Source of the DNA: Metallyticus violacea
Taxonomy: Eukaryota; Arthropoda; Insecta; Mantodea; Metallyticidae
Length of the DNA: 64,000 bases
Direction of reading: 5' to 3'
Assembly: GCA_030762175.1 (NCBI GenBank)
Contig: CM060834.1
Location: 66,383,501-66,447,500, forward strand
This document shows positions 1-10,657 of the stretch, in pieces. Under the pieces are notes generated by a model. It worked only from the letters and a program-made list of their open reading frames with translations, was not told where the DNA came from and searched no databases. A program made the translations under genes and the position numbers. How positions within the stretch are numbered: the first letter of the stretch is position 1; the number at the start of each line of letters is the position of its first letter.

Positions 1-1009
1 CGTTCTTATTTAAGATTACTGGTTCTCTTTCATTATACAAGTTTGATAGCCTCAGACAAGCATATTATGCGCAAAGAATGTCGAAAAGAAAAAAATTTTA
101 TTTCGAAGTTCGAAACTTCGTTAGAATCACTTTTTTTCCGTTCTTATTTGAGATAACTGGTTCTCTTTCATTATACTAGTTTGATAGCCTCAGAGAAGCA
201 TATTATGCGCAAAGAATCTCTAAAAGAAAAAAATTTTTTTTCGAAGTTTGGAAACTTCGTTAGAATAACTTTTTTTCCGTTCTTATTTGAGATAACTGGT
301 TCTCCTTCATTATACTAGTTTGATAGCCTCAGAAAAGCATAGGTATGCGCAAAGAATCTCGAAAGAAAAAAATTTTTTTTCGAAGTTTGGAAACTTCGTT
401 AGAATCACTTTTTTTCCGTTCTTATTTGAGATAACTGGTTTTCTTTCATTATACTAGTTTGATAGCCTTAGACAAGCATATTATGCGCAAAGAATCTCGA
501 AAAGTAAAAAATTTTTTTTCGAAGTTTGGAAACTTCGTTAGAATCACTTTTTTTCCGTTCTTATTTGAGATAACTGGTTCTCTTTCATTATACTACTTTG
601 ATAGCCTCAGAAAAGCATATTATGCGCAAAGAATCTCGAAAAGAAAAATATTTTTTTTCGAAGATTGGAAACCTCGTTAGAATCACTTTTTTTCCGTTCT
701 TATTTGAGATAACTGGTTCTCTTTCATTATACTAGTTTGATAGCCTCAGACAAGCATATTATGCGCAAAGAATCTCGAAAAGAAAAAATTTTTTTTCGAA
801 GTTTGGAAACTTCGTTAGAATCACTTTTTTTCCGTTCTTATTTGAGATAACTGGTTCTCTTTCATTATACTATTTTGAGAGCCTCAGAAAAGCATATTAT
901 GCGCAAAGAATCTCGAAAAGAAAAAAATTTTTTTTCGAAGATTGGAAAGCTCGTTAGAATCACTTTTTTTCCGTTCTTATTTGAGATAACTGGTTCTCTT
1001 TCATTATAC

Positions 1010-1012
1010 TAG
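1010..1012 (+). other. 8-bp deletion scar at a monomer junction (copies at 1,010, 3,919 and 6,272)
   Basis: The usual TACTAGTTTGATAGCC is shortened to TACTAGCC by loss of one TAG and the five bases between two TAGs, as slippage between 3-bp direct repeats would give. The same scar, followed by CCTGAGAC and preceded by the AGATTGGAAAGCTCG monomer, recurs at 3,919-3,921 and 6,272-6,274. It was therefore copied by HOR amplification and did not arise three times. Copies are 2,909 and 2,353 bp apart. Confidence 0.8.
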
Positions 1013-2396
1013 CCTGAGACAAGCATATTATGCGCAAAGAATCTCGAAAAGAAAAAAATTTTTTTTCGAAGTTTGGAAACTTCCTTAGAATCACTTTTTT
1101 TCCATTCTTATTTGAGATAACTTGTTCTCTTTCATTATACTTGTTTGATAGCCTTAGACAAGCATATTATGCGCAAAGAATCTCGAAAAGAAAAAAATTT
1201 TTTTTCGAAGTTTGGAAACTTCGTTAGAATCACTTTTTTTCCGTTCTTATTTGAGATAACTTGTTCTCTTTCATTATACTAGTTTGATAGCCTTAGACAA
1301 GCATATTATGCGCAAAGAATCTCGAAAAGAAAAAAATTTTTTTTCGAAGTTTGGAAACTTCGTTGGAATCACTTTTTTTCCGTTCTTATTTAAGATTACT
1401 GGTTCTCTTTCATTATACAAGTTTGATAGCCTCAGACAAGCATATTATGCGCAAAGAATGTCGAAAAGAAAAAAATTTTATTTCGAAGTTTGGAAACATC
1501 GTTAGAATCACTTTTTTTCCGTTCTTATTTGAGATAACTGGTTCTCTTTCATTATACTAGTTTGATAGCCTCACAGAAGCATATTATGCGCAGAGAATCT
1601 CTAAAAGAAAAAATTTTTTTTTCGAAGTTTGGAAACTTCGTTAGAATAACTTTTTTTCCGTTCTTATTTGAGATAACTGGTTCTCCTTCATTATACTAGT
1701 TTGATAGCCTCAGAAAAGCATAGGTATGCGCAAAGAATCTCGAAAAGAAAAAAATTTTTTTTCGAAGTTTGGAAACTTCGTTAGAATCACTTTTTTTCCG
1801 TTCTTATTTGAGATAACTGGTTCTCTTTCATTATACTAGTTTGATAGCCTCAGACAAGCATATTATGCGCAAAGAATCTCGAAAAGAAAAAAAATTTTTT
1901 TCGAAGTTTGGAAACTTCCTTAGAATCACTTTTTTTCCATTCTTATTTGAGATAACTTGTTCTCTATCATTATACTAGTTTGATAGCCTTAGACAAGCAT
2001 ATTATGCGCAAAGAATCTCGAAAAGAAAAAAATTTTTTTTCGAAGTTTGGAAACTTCGTTAGAATCACTTTTTTTCCGTTCTTATTTGAGATAACTGGTT
2101 CTCTTTCATTATACTAGTTTGATAGCCCCAGACAAGCATATTATGCGCAAAGAATCTCGAAAAGAAAAAAATTTTTTTTCGAAGTTTGGAAACTTCCTTA
2201 GAATCACTTTTTTTCCATTCTTATTTGAGATAACTTGTTCTCTTTCATTTTACTTGTTTGATAGCCTTAGACAAGCATATTATGCGCAAAGAATCTCGAA
2301 AAGAAAAAAATTTTTTTTCGAAGTTTGGAAACTTCGTTAGAATCACTTTTTTTCTGTTCTTATTTGAGATAACTTGTTCTCTTTCATTATACTAGT

Positions 2397-3228
2397 TTGA
2401 TAGCCTTAGACAAGCATATTATGCGAAAGAATCTCGAAAAGAAAAAAATTTTTTTTCGAAGTTTGGAAACTTCGTTGGAATCACTTTTTTTCCGTTCTTA
2501 TTTAAGATTACTGGTTCTCTATCATTATACAAGTTTGATAGCCTCAGACAAGCATATTATGCGCAAAGAATGTCGAAAAGAAAAAAATTTTATTTCGAAG
2601 TTCGAAACTTCGTTAGAATCACTTTTTTTCCGTTCTTATTTGAGATAACTGGTTCTCTTTCATTATACTAGTTTGATAGCCTCAGAGAAGCATATTATGC
2701 GCAAAGAATCTCTAAAAGAAAAAAATTTTTTTTCGAAGTTTGGAAACTTCGTTAGAATAACTTTTTTTCCGTTCTTATTTGAGATAACTGGTTCTCCTTC
2801 ATTATACTAGTTTGATAGCCTCAGAAAAGCATAGGTATGCGCAAAGAATCTCGAAAGAAAAAAATTCTTTTTCGAAGTTTGGAAACTTCGTTAGAATCAC
2901 TTTTTTTCCGTTCTTATTTGAGATAACTGGTTTTCTTTCATTATACTAGTTTGATAGCCTTAGACAAGCATATTATGCGCAAAGAATCTCGAAAAGAAAA
3001 AAATTTTTTTTCGAAGTTTGGAAACTTCGTTAGAATCACTTTTTTTCCGTTCTTATTTGAGATAACTGGTTCTCTTTCATTATACTACTTTGATAGCCTC
3101 AGAAAAGCATATTATGCGCAAAGAATCTCGAAAAGGAAAATATTTTTTTTCGAAGATTGGAAACCTCGTTAGAATCACTTTTTTTCCGTTCTTATTTGAG
3201 ATAACTGGTTCTCTTTCATTATACTAGT
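2397..3228 (+). repeat. Edge signature block, copy 2 (six monomers)
   Basis: This 832-bp block equals the one at 4,194-5,025 in order and length, 1,797 bp away. It has private changes: CTATC before the TACAAG junction near 2,520, AAAAATTCTTT in the fourth unit near 2,865, and AAAAGGAAAATATT in the last unit near 3,133. These show that the blocks have diverged slightly since duplication. Confidence 0.8.
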
Positions 3229-4193
3229 TTGATAGCCTCAGACAAGCATATTATGCGCAAAGAATCTCGAAAAGAAAAAATTTTTTTTCGAAGTTTGGAA
3301 ACTTCCTTAGAATCACTTTTTTTCCGTTCTTATTTAAGATTACTGGTTCTCTTTCATTATACTAGTTTGATAGCCTTAGACAAGCATATTATGCGCAAAG
3401 AATCTCGAAAAGAAAAAAATTTTTTTTCGAAGTTTGGAAACTTCGTTAGAATCACTTTTTTTCCGTTCTTATTTAAGATAACTTGTTCTCTTTCATTATA
3501 CTAGTTTGATAGCCTTAGACAAGCATATTATGCGCAAAGAATCTCGAAAAGAAAAAAATTTTTTTTCGAAGTTTGGAAACATCGTTAGAATCACTTTTTT
3601 TCCGTTCTTATTTGAGATAACTGGTTCTCTTTCATTATACTAGTTTGATAGCCTCAGACAAGCATATTATGCGCAAAGAATCTCGAAAAGAAAAAAATTT
3701 TTTTTCGAAGTTTGGAAACTTCGTTAGAATCACTTTTTTTCCGTTCTTATTTGAGATAACTGGTTCTCTTTCATTATACTAGTTTGAGAGCCTCAGAAAA
3801 GCATATTATGCGCAAAGAATCTCGAAAAGAAAAAAATTTTATTTCGAAGATTGGAAAGCTCGTTAGAATCACTTTTTTTCCGTTCTTATTTGAGATAACT
3901 GGTTCTCTTTCATTATACTAGCCTGAGACAAGCATATTATGCGCAAAGAATCTCGAAAAGAAAAAAATTTTTTTTCGAAGTTTGGAAACTTCCTTAGAAT
4001 CACTTTTTTTCCATTCTTATTTGAGATAACTTGTTCTCTTTCATTATACTTGTTTGATAGCTTTAGACAAGCATATTATGCGCAAAGAATCTCGAAAAGA
4101 AAAAAATTTTTTTTCGAAGTTTGGAAACTTCGTTAGAATCACTTTTTTTTCTGTTCTTATTTGAGATAACTTGTTCTCTTTCATTATACTAGT

Positions 4194-5550
4194 TTGATAG
4201 CCTTAGACAAGCATATTATGCGAAAGAATCTCGAAAAGAAAACAATTTTTTTTCGAAGTTTGGAAACTTCGTTGGAATCACTTTTTTTCCGTTCTTATTT
4301 AAGATTACTGGTTCTCTTTCATTATACAAGTTTGATAGCCTCAGACAAGCATATTATGCGCAAAGAATGTCGAAAAGAAAAAAATTTTATTTCGAAGTTC
4401 GAAACTTCGTTAGAATCACTTTTTTTCCGTTCTTATTTGAGATAACTGGTTCTCTTTCATTATACTAGTTTGATAGCCTCAGAGAAGCATATTATGCGCA
4501 AAGAATCTCTAAAAGAAAAAAATTTTTTTTCGAAGTTTGGAAACTTCGTTAGAATAACTTTTTTTCCGTTCTTATTTGAGATAACTGGTTCTCCTTCATT
4601 ATACTAGTTTGATAGCCTCAGAAAAGCATAGGTATGCGCAAAGAATCTCGAAAGAAAAAAATTTTTTTTCGAAGTTTGGAAACTTCGTTAGAATCACTTT
4701 TTTTCCGTTCTTATTTGAGATAACTGGTTTTCTTTCATTATACTAGTTTGATAGCCTTAGACAAGCATATTATGCGCAAAGAATCTCGAAAAGTAAAAAA
4801 TTTTTTTTCGAAGTTTGGAAACTTCGTTAGAATTACTTTTTTTCCGTTCTTATTTGAGATAACTGGTTCTCTTTCATTATACTACTTTGATAGCCTCAGA
4901 AAAGCATATTATGCGCAAAGAATCTCGAAAAGAAAAATATTTTTTTTCGAAGATTGGAAACCTCGTTAGAATCACTTTTTTTCCGTTCTTATTTGAGATA
5001 ACTGGTTCTCTTTCATTATACTAGTTTGATAGCCTCAGACAAGCATATTATGCGTAAAGAATCTCGAAAAGAAAAAATTTTTTTTCGAAGTTTGGAAACT
5101 TCTTTAGAATCACTTTTTTTCCGTTCTTATTTAAGATTACTGGTTCTCTTTCATTATACTAGTTTGATAGCCTCAGACAAGCATATTATGCGCAAAGAAT
5201 CTCGAAAAGAAAAAAATTTTTTTTCGAAGTTTGGAAAATTCGTTAGAATCACTTTTTTTCCGTTCTTATTTGAGATAACTTGATCTCTTTCATTATACTA
5301 GTTTGATAGCCTTAGACAAGCATATTATGCGCAAAGAATCTCGAAAAGAAAAAAAATTTTTTTCGAAGTTTGGAAACTTCGTTAGAATCACTTTTTTTCC
5401 GTTCTTATTTGAGATAACTGGTTCTCTTTCATTATACTAGTTTGATACCCTCAGAAAAGCATATTATGCGCAAAGAATCTCGAAAAGAAAAAATTTTTTT
5501 TTCGAAGATTGGAAACCTCGTTAGAATCACTTTTTTTCCGTTCTTATTTG
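4194..5550 (+). repeat. Edge block shared with the far right end (offset 56,691 bp)
   Basis: From 4,194 to about 5,550 the monomer order and private variants match 60,885 to about 62,241 at a constant spacing of 56,691 bp. Shared private marks include ATGCGAAAGAATC, CGAAGTTCGAAAC, CTCGAAAGAAA, the TACTAC junction, AAAATTCGTTAG near 5,237 and ACTTGATCTC near 5,279. Local differences are AAACAATTTT near 4,239 and GATACCCTCAG near 5,445, where the right copy has the usual base. This is the best evidence that both ends of the window belong to one HOR family. Confidence 0.85.
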
Positions 5551-8198
5551 AGATAACTGGTTCTCTTTCATTATACTAGTTTGATAGCCTCAGACAAGCA
5601 TATTATGCGCAAAGAATCTCGAAAAGAAAAAAAATTTTTTTCGAAGTTTGGAAACTTCCTTAGAATCACATTTTTTCCATTCTTATTTGAGATAACTTGT
5701 TCTCTTTCATTATACTAGTTTGATAGCCTTAGACAAGCATATTATGCGCAAAGAATCTCGAAAAGAAAAAAATTTTTTTTCGAAGTTTGGAAACTTCGTT
5801 AGAATCACTTTTTTTCCGTTCTTATTTAAGATAACTTGTTCTCTTTCATTATACTAGTTTGATAGCCTTAGACAAGCATATTATGCGCAAAGAATCTCGA
5901 AAAGAAAAAAATTTTTTTTCGAAGTTTGGAAACATCGTTAGAATCACTTTTTTTCCGTTCTTATTTGAGATAACTGGTTCTCTTTCATTATACTAGTTTG
6001 ATAGCCTCAGACAAGCATATTATGCGCAAAGAATCTCGAAAAGAAAAAAATTTTTTTTCGAAGTTTGGAAACTTCGTTAGAATCACTTTTTTTCCGTTCT
6101 TATTTGAGATAACTGGTTCTCTTTCATTATACTAGTTTGAGAGCCTCAGAAAAGCATATTATGCGCAAAGAATCTCGAAAAGAAAAAAATTTTTTTTCGA
6201 AGATTGGAAAGCTCGTTAGAATCACTTTTTTTCCGTTCTTATTTGAGATAACTGGTTCTCTTTCATTATACTAGCCTGAGACAAGCATATTATGCGCAAA
6301 GAATCTCGAAAAGAAAAAAATTTTTTTTCCAAGTTTGGAAAGTTCCTTAGAATCACTTTTTTTCCATTCTTATTTGAGATAACTTGTTCTCTTTCATTAT
6401 ACTTGTTTGATAGCCTTAGACAAGCATATTATGCGCAAAGAATCTCGAAAAGAAAAAAATTTTTTTTCGAAGTTTGGAAACTTCGTTAGAATCACTTTTT
6501 TTCCGTTCTTATTTAAGATTACTGGTTCTCTTTCATTATACTAGTTTGATAGCCTCAGACAAGCATATTATGCGCAAAGAATCTCGAAAAGAAAAAAAAT
6601 TTTTTTCGAAGTTTGGAAACTTCGCTAGAATCACTTTTTTTCCGTTCTTATTTGAGATAACTTGTTCTCTTTCATTATACTAGTTTGATAGCCTTAGACA
6701 AGCATATTATGCGCAAAGAATCTCGAAAAGAAAAAAAATTTTTTTCGAAGTTTGGAAACTTCGTTAGAATCACTTTTTTTCCGTTCTTATTTGAGATAAC
6801 TGGTTCTCTTTCATTATACTAGTTTGATAGCCTCAGAAAAGCATATTATGCGCAAAGAATCTCCAAAAGAAAAAAATTTTTTTTTGAAGATTGGAAACCT
6901 CGTTAGAATCACTTTTTTTCCGTTCTTATTTAAAATAACTGGTTCTCTTTCATTATACTAGTTTGATAGCCTCAGACAAGCATATTATGCGCAAAGAATC
7001 TCGAAAAGAAAAAAATTTTTTTTCGAAGTTTGGAAACTTCGTTAGAATCACTTTTTTTCCGTTCTTATTTGAGATAACTTGTTCTCTTTCATTATACTAG
7101 TTTGATAGCCTTAGACAAGCATATTATGCGCAAAGAATCTCGAAAAGAAAAAAATTTTTTTTCGAAGTTTAGAAACTTCCTTAGAATCACTTTTTTTCCA
7201 TTCTTATTTGATATAACTTGTTCTCTTTCATTATACTTGTTTGATAGCCTTAGACAAGCATATTATGCGCAAAGAATCTCGAAAAGAAAAAAATTTTTTT
7301 TCGAAGTTTGGAAACTTCGTTAGAATCACTTTTTTTCCGTTCTTATTTAAGATTACTGGTTCTCTTTCATTATACTAGTTTGATAGCCTCAGACAAGCAT
7401 TTTATGCGCAAAGAATTTCGAAAATAAAAAAATTTTTTTTCGAAGTTTGGAAACTTCGTTAGAATCACTTTTTTTCCGTTCTTATTTGAGATAACTGGTT
7501 CTCTTTCATTATACTAGTTTGATAGCCTCAGACAAGCATATTATGCGCAAAGACTCTCGAAAAGAAAAAAATTTTTTTTCGAAGTTTGGAAACTTCCTTA
7601 GAATCACTTTTTTTCCATTCTTATTTGATATAACTTGTTCTCTTTCATTATACTTGTTTGATAGCCTTAGACAAGCATATTATGCGCAAAGAATCTCGAA
7701 AAGAAAAAAATTTTTTTTCGAAGTTTGGAAACTTCGTTAGAATCACTTTTTTTCCGTTCTTATTTAAGATTACTGGTTCTCTTTCATTATACTAGTTTGA
7801 TAGCCTCAGACAAGCATATTATGCGCAAAGAATCTCGAAAAGAAAAAAATTTTTTTTCGAAGTTTGGAAACTTCGTTAGAATCACTTTTTTTCCGTTCTT
7901 ATTTGAGATAACTGGTTCTCTTTCATTATACTAGTTTGATAGCCTTAGACAAGCATATTATGCGCAAAGAATCTCGAAAAGAAAAAAAATTTTTTTGGAA
8001 GTTTGGAAACTTCGTTAGAATCACTTTTTTTCCGTTCTTATTTGAGATAACTGGTTCTCTTTCATTATACTAGTTTGATAGTCTCAGACCAGCATATTAT
8101 GCGCAAAGAATCTCGAAAAGAAAAAAAATTTTTTTCGAAGTTTGGAAACTTCCTTAGAATCACTTTTTTTCCATTCTTATTTGAGATAACTTGTTCTC

Positions 8199-8200
8199 TA
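8199..8200 (+). other. 8-bp deletion in one monomer
   Basis: The usual TTCTCTTTCATTATACTAG reads TTCTCTACTAG, losing TTCATTAT or an equivalent 8 bases. It is private to this unit and was not spread by amplification. Confidence 0.75.
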
Positions 8201-10583
8201 CTAGTTTGATAGCCTTAGACAAGCATATTATGCGCAAAGAATCTCGAAAAGAAAAAAATTTTTTTTCGAAGTTTGGAAACTTCGTTAGAATCACTTTTTT
8301 TCCGTTCTTATTTGAGATAACTGGTTCTCTTTCATTATACTAGTTTGAGAGCCTCAGAAAAGCATATTATGCGCAAAGAATCTCGAAAAGAAAAAAATTT
8401 CTTTTCGAAGATTGGACAGCTCGTTAGAATCACTTTTTTTCCGTTCTTATTTGAGATAACTGGTTCTCTTTCATTATACTAGTTTGATAGCCTCAGACAA
8501 GCATATTATGCGCAAAGAATCTCGAAAAGAAAAAAATTTTTTTTCGAAGTTTGGAAACTTTCTTAGAATCACTTTTTATCCATTCTTATTTGAGATAACT
8601 TGTTCTCTTTCATTATACTAGTTTGATAGCCTTAGACAAGCATATTATGCGCAAAGAATCTCGAAAAGAAAAAAATTTTTTTTCGAAGTTTGGAAACTTC
8701 GTTAGAAAAACTTTTTGTCCATTCTTATTTGAGATAACTGGTTCTCTTTCATTATACTAGTTTGATAGCCTCAGACAAGCATATTATGCGCAAAGAATCT
8801 CGAAAAGAAAAAAATTTTTTTTCGAAGTTTGAAACTTCGTTAGAAAAACTTTTTTTCCATTCTTATTTGAGATAACTGGTTCTCTTTCATTATACTAGTT
8901 TGATAGCCTCAGACAAGCATATTATGCGCAAAGAATCTCGAAAAGAAAAAAATTTTTTTTCGAAGTTTGGAAACTTCGTTAGAATCACTTTTTTTCCGTT
9001 CTTATTTGAGATAACTGGTTCTCTTTCATTATACTAGTTTGAGAGCCTCAGAAAAGCACATTATGCGCAAAGAATCTCGAAAAGAAAAAAATTTTTTTTC
9101 GAAGATTGGAAAGCTCGTTAGAATCACTTTTTTTCCGTTCTTATTTGAGATAACTGGTTCTCTTTCATTATACTAGTTTGATAGCATCAGACAAGCATAT
9201 TATGCGCAAAGAATCTCGAAAAGAAAAAAATTTTTTTTCGAAGTTTGGAAACTTCCATAGAATCACTTTTTATCCATTCTTATTTGAGATAACTTGTTCT
9301 CTTTCATTATACTAGTTTGATAGCCTTAGACAAGCATATTATGCGCAAAGAATCTCGAAAAAAAAAAAATTTTTTTTCGAAGTTTTGAAACTTCGTTAGA
9401 ATCACTTTTTTTCCGTTCTTATTTGAGATAACTGGTTCTCTTTCATTATACTAGTTTGATAGCCTCAGACAAGCATATTATGCCCAAAGAATCTCGAAAA
9501 GAAAAAAATTTTTTTTCGAAGTTTGGAAACTTCCTTAGAATCACTTTTTTTCCATTCTTATTTGAGATAACTTGTTCTCTTTCATTATACTTGTTTGATA
9601 GCCTTAGACAAGCATATTATGCGCAAAGAATCTCGAAAAGAAAAAAATTTTTTTTCGAAGTTTGGAAACTTCGTTGGAATCACTTTTTTTCCGTTCTTAT
9701 TTAAGATTACTGGTTCTCTTTCATTATACAAGTTTGATAGCCTCAGACAAGCATATTATGCGCAAAGAATGTCGAAAAGAAAAAAATTTTATTTCGAAGT
9801 TTGGAAACTTCGTTAGAATCACTTTTTTTCCGTTCTTATTTGAGATAACTGGATCTCTTTCATTATACTACTTTGATAGCCTCAGAAAATCATATTATGC
9901 GCAAAGAATCTCGAAAAGAAAAATATTTTTTTTCGAAGATTGGAAACCTCGTTAGAATCACTTTTTTTCCGTTCTTATTTGAGATAACTGGTTCTCTTTC
10001 ATTATACTAGTTTGATAGCCTCAGACAAGCATATTATGCGCAAAGAATCTCGAAAAGAAAAAATTTTTTTTCGAAGTTTGGAAACTTCGTTAGAATCACT
10101 TTTTTTCCATTCTTATTTAAGATTACTGGTTCTCTTTCATTATACTAGTTTGATAGCCTCAGAAAAGCATATTATGCGCAAAGAATCTCGAAAAGAAAAA
10201 AAATTTTTTTCGAAGTTTGGAAACTTCCTTAGAATCACTTTTTTTCCATTCTTATTTGAGATAACTTGTTCTCTTTCATTATACTAGTTTAATAGCCTTA
10301 GACAAGCATATTATGCGCAAAGAATCTCGAAAAGAAAAAAATTTTTTTTCGAAGTTTGGAAACTTCGTTAGAATCACTTTTTTTCCGTTCTTATTTAAGA
10401 TAACTTGTTCTCTTTCATTATACTAGTTTGATAGCCTTAGACAAGCATATTATGCGCAAAGAATCTCGAAAAGAAAAAAATTTTTTTTCGAAGTTTGGAA
10501 ACTTCGTTAGAAAAACTTTTTTTCCATTCTTATTTGAGATAACTGGTTCTCTTTCATTATACTAGTTTGATAGCCTCAGACAA

Positions 10584-10594
10584 GCATATTATGC
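10584..10594. repeat. Short dyad GCATA-T-TATGC (one per monomer)
   Basis: The 11-bp GCATATTATGC has 5-bp inverted arms around one T. It is present in most monomers. Recurrent broken versions are themselves HOR markers: CATACGATG, CACATTATG, CATTTTATG, CATATGATG and the one-base-longer CATAGGTATG. No binding protein can be named from the sequence. Confidence 0.8.
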
Positions 10595-10612
10595 GCAAAG
10601 AATCTCGAAAAG

Positions 10613-10627
10613 AAAAAAATTTTTTTT
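10613..10627. other. A7T8 tract (rigid poly dA:dT element, one per monomer)
   Basis: Seven A are followed by eight T, the longest AT-only stretch in the monomer. Variants are A8T7, A6T9 and A9T6, which keep 15 bp. Others are A6T8 (14), A8T8 (16) and forms with one base changed inside the T run (T4AT3). Poly(dA:dT) is known to be stiff and to disfavour nucleosome wrapping, and AT-hook proteins bind such tracts. A role in phasing one nucleosome per 139 bp is inference. Confidence 0.75.
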
Positions 10628-10645
10628 CGAAGTTTGGAAACTTCG
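10628..10645. repeat. 18-bp near-perfect palindrome CGAAGTTT-GG-AAACTTCG
   Basis: The 8-bp arms CGAAGTTT and AAACTTCG are exact reverse complements around GG. The element is retained in most monomers. One large monomer class ends AAACTTCC and so loses only the outer pair. Another class (AGATTGGAAACCTCG) disrupts both arms. The edge-family variant CGAAGTTCGAAACTTCG is one base shorter. Short dyads of this kind are common in centromeric satellites that lack CENP-B boxes, where cruciform formation has been proposed. It could equally be a dimeric protein site. Function is unproven. Confidence 0.85.
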
Positions 10646-10657
10646 TTAGAATCACTT
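10641..10657 (+). promoter_or_regulatory. Partial CENP-B-box-like segment
   Basis: CTTCGTTAGAATCACTT overlaps the right arm of the palindrome. Against the CENP-B core pattern NTTCGNNNNANNCGGGN it keeps TTCG, the A at position 10 and the C at 13, but lacks the GGG. That is six of nine core bases. A recurrent variant monomer (first at 1,358-1,374) reads CTTCGTTGGAATCACTT, whose first 11 bases equal the human box. The absent GGG argues against binding by mammalian CENP-B itself. A related pogo-type protein or pure chance are alternatives. Confidence 0.3.

Larger units (their letters stand above)
1..6680 (+). repeat. Left edge HOR family
   Basis: About 48 monomers. A six-monomer signature block appears three times: 1-736 (truncated on the left), 2,397-3,228 and 4,194-5,025. 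Its order is GTTGGAATC with a TACAAG junction, then AATGTCG with CGAAGTTCGAAAC, then AATCTCT with GAATAAC, then CATAGGTATG with the shortened CTCGAAAGAAA, then a TACTAC-ended unit, then AGATTGGAAACCTCG. The first block lacks most of its first unit. Between blocks lie 7 to 12 other monomers, including an AGATTGGAAAGCTCG unit that is followed each time by a unit with an 8-bp deletion. Several of these variants (CGAAGTTCGAAAC, CTCGAAAGAAA, ATGCGAAAGAATC) are seen again only near the right end of the window. Confidence 0.8.

Noticed and set aside
10594..10605. Possible open reading of the array as a surface-protein repeat gene in one frame
   Set aside because: No frame stays open for more than about two monomers. 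Indels of 1 and 8 bp are freely tolerated, which excludes frame constraint.
10613..10645. Rho-independent terminator (hairpin next to a T run)
   Set aside because: The T run lies before the dyad on the + strand, the stem is AT-rich with a 2-base loop, and there are no genes. It recurs in every monomer, so it is a property of the satellite.
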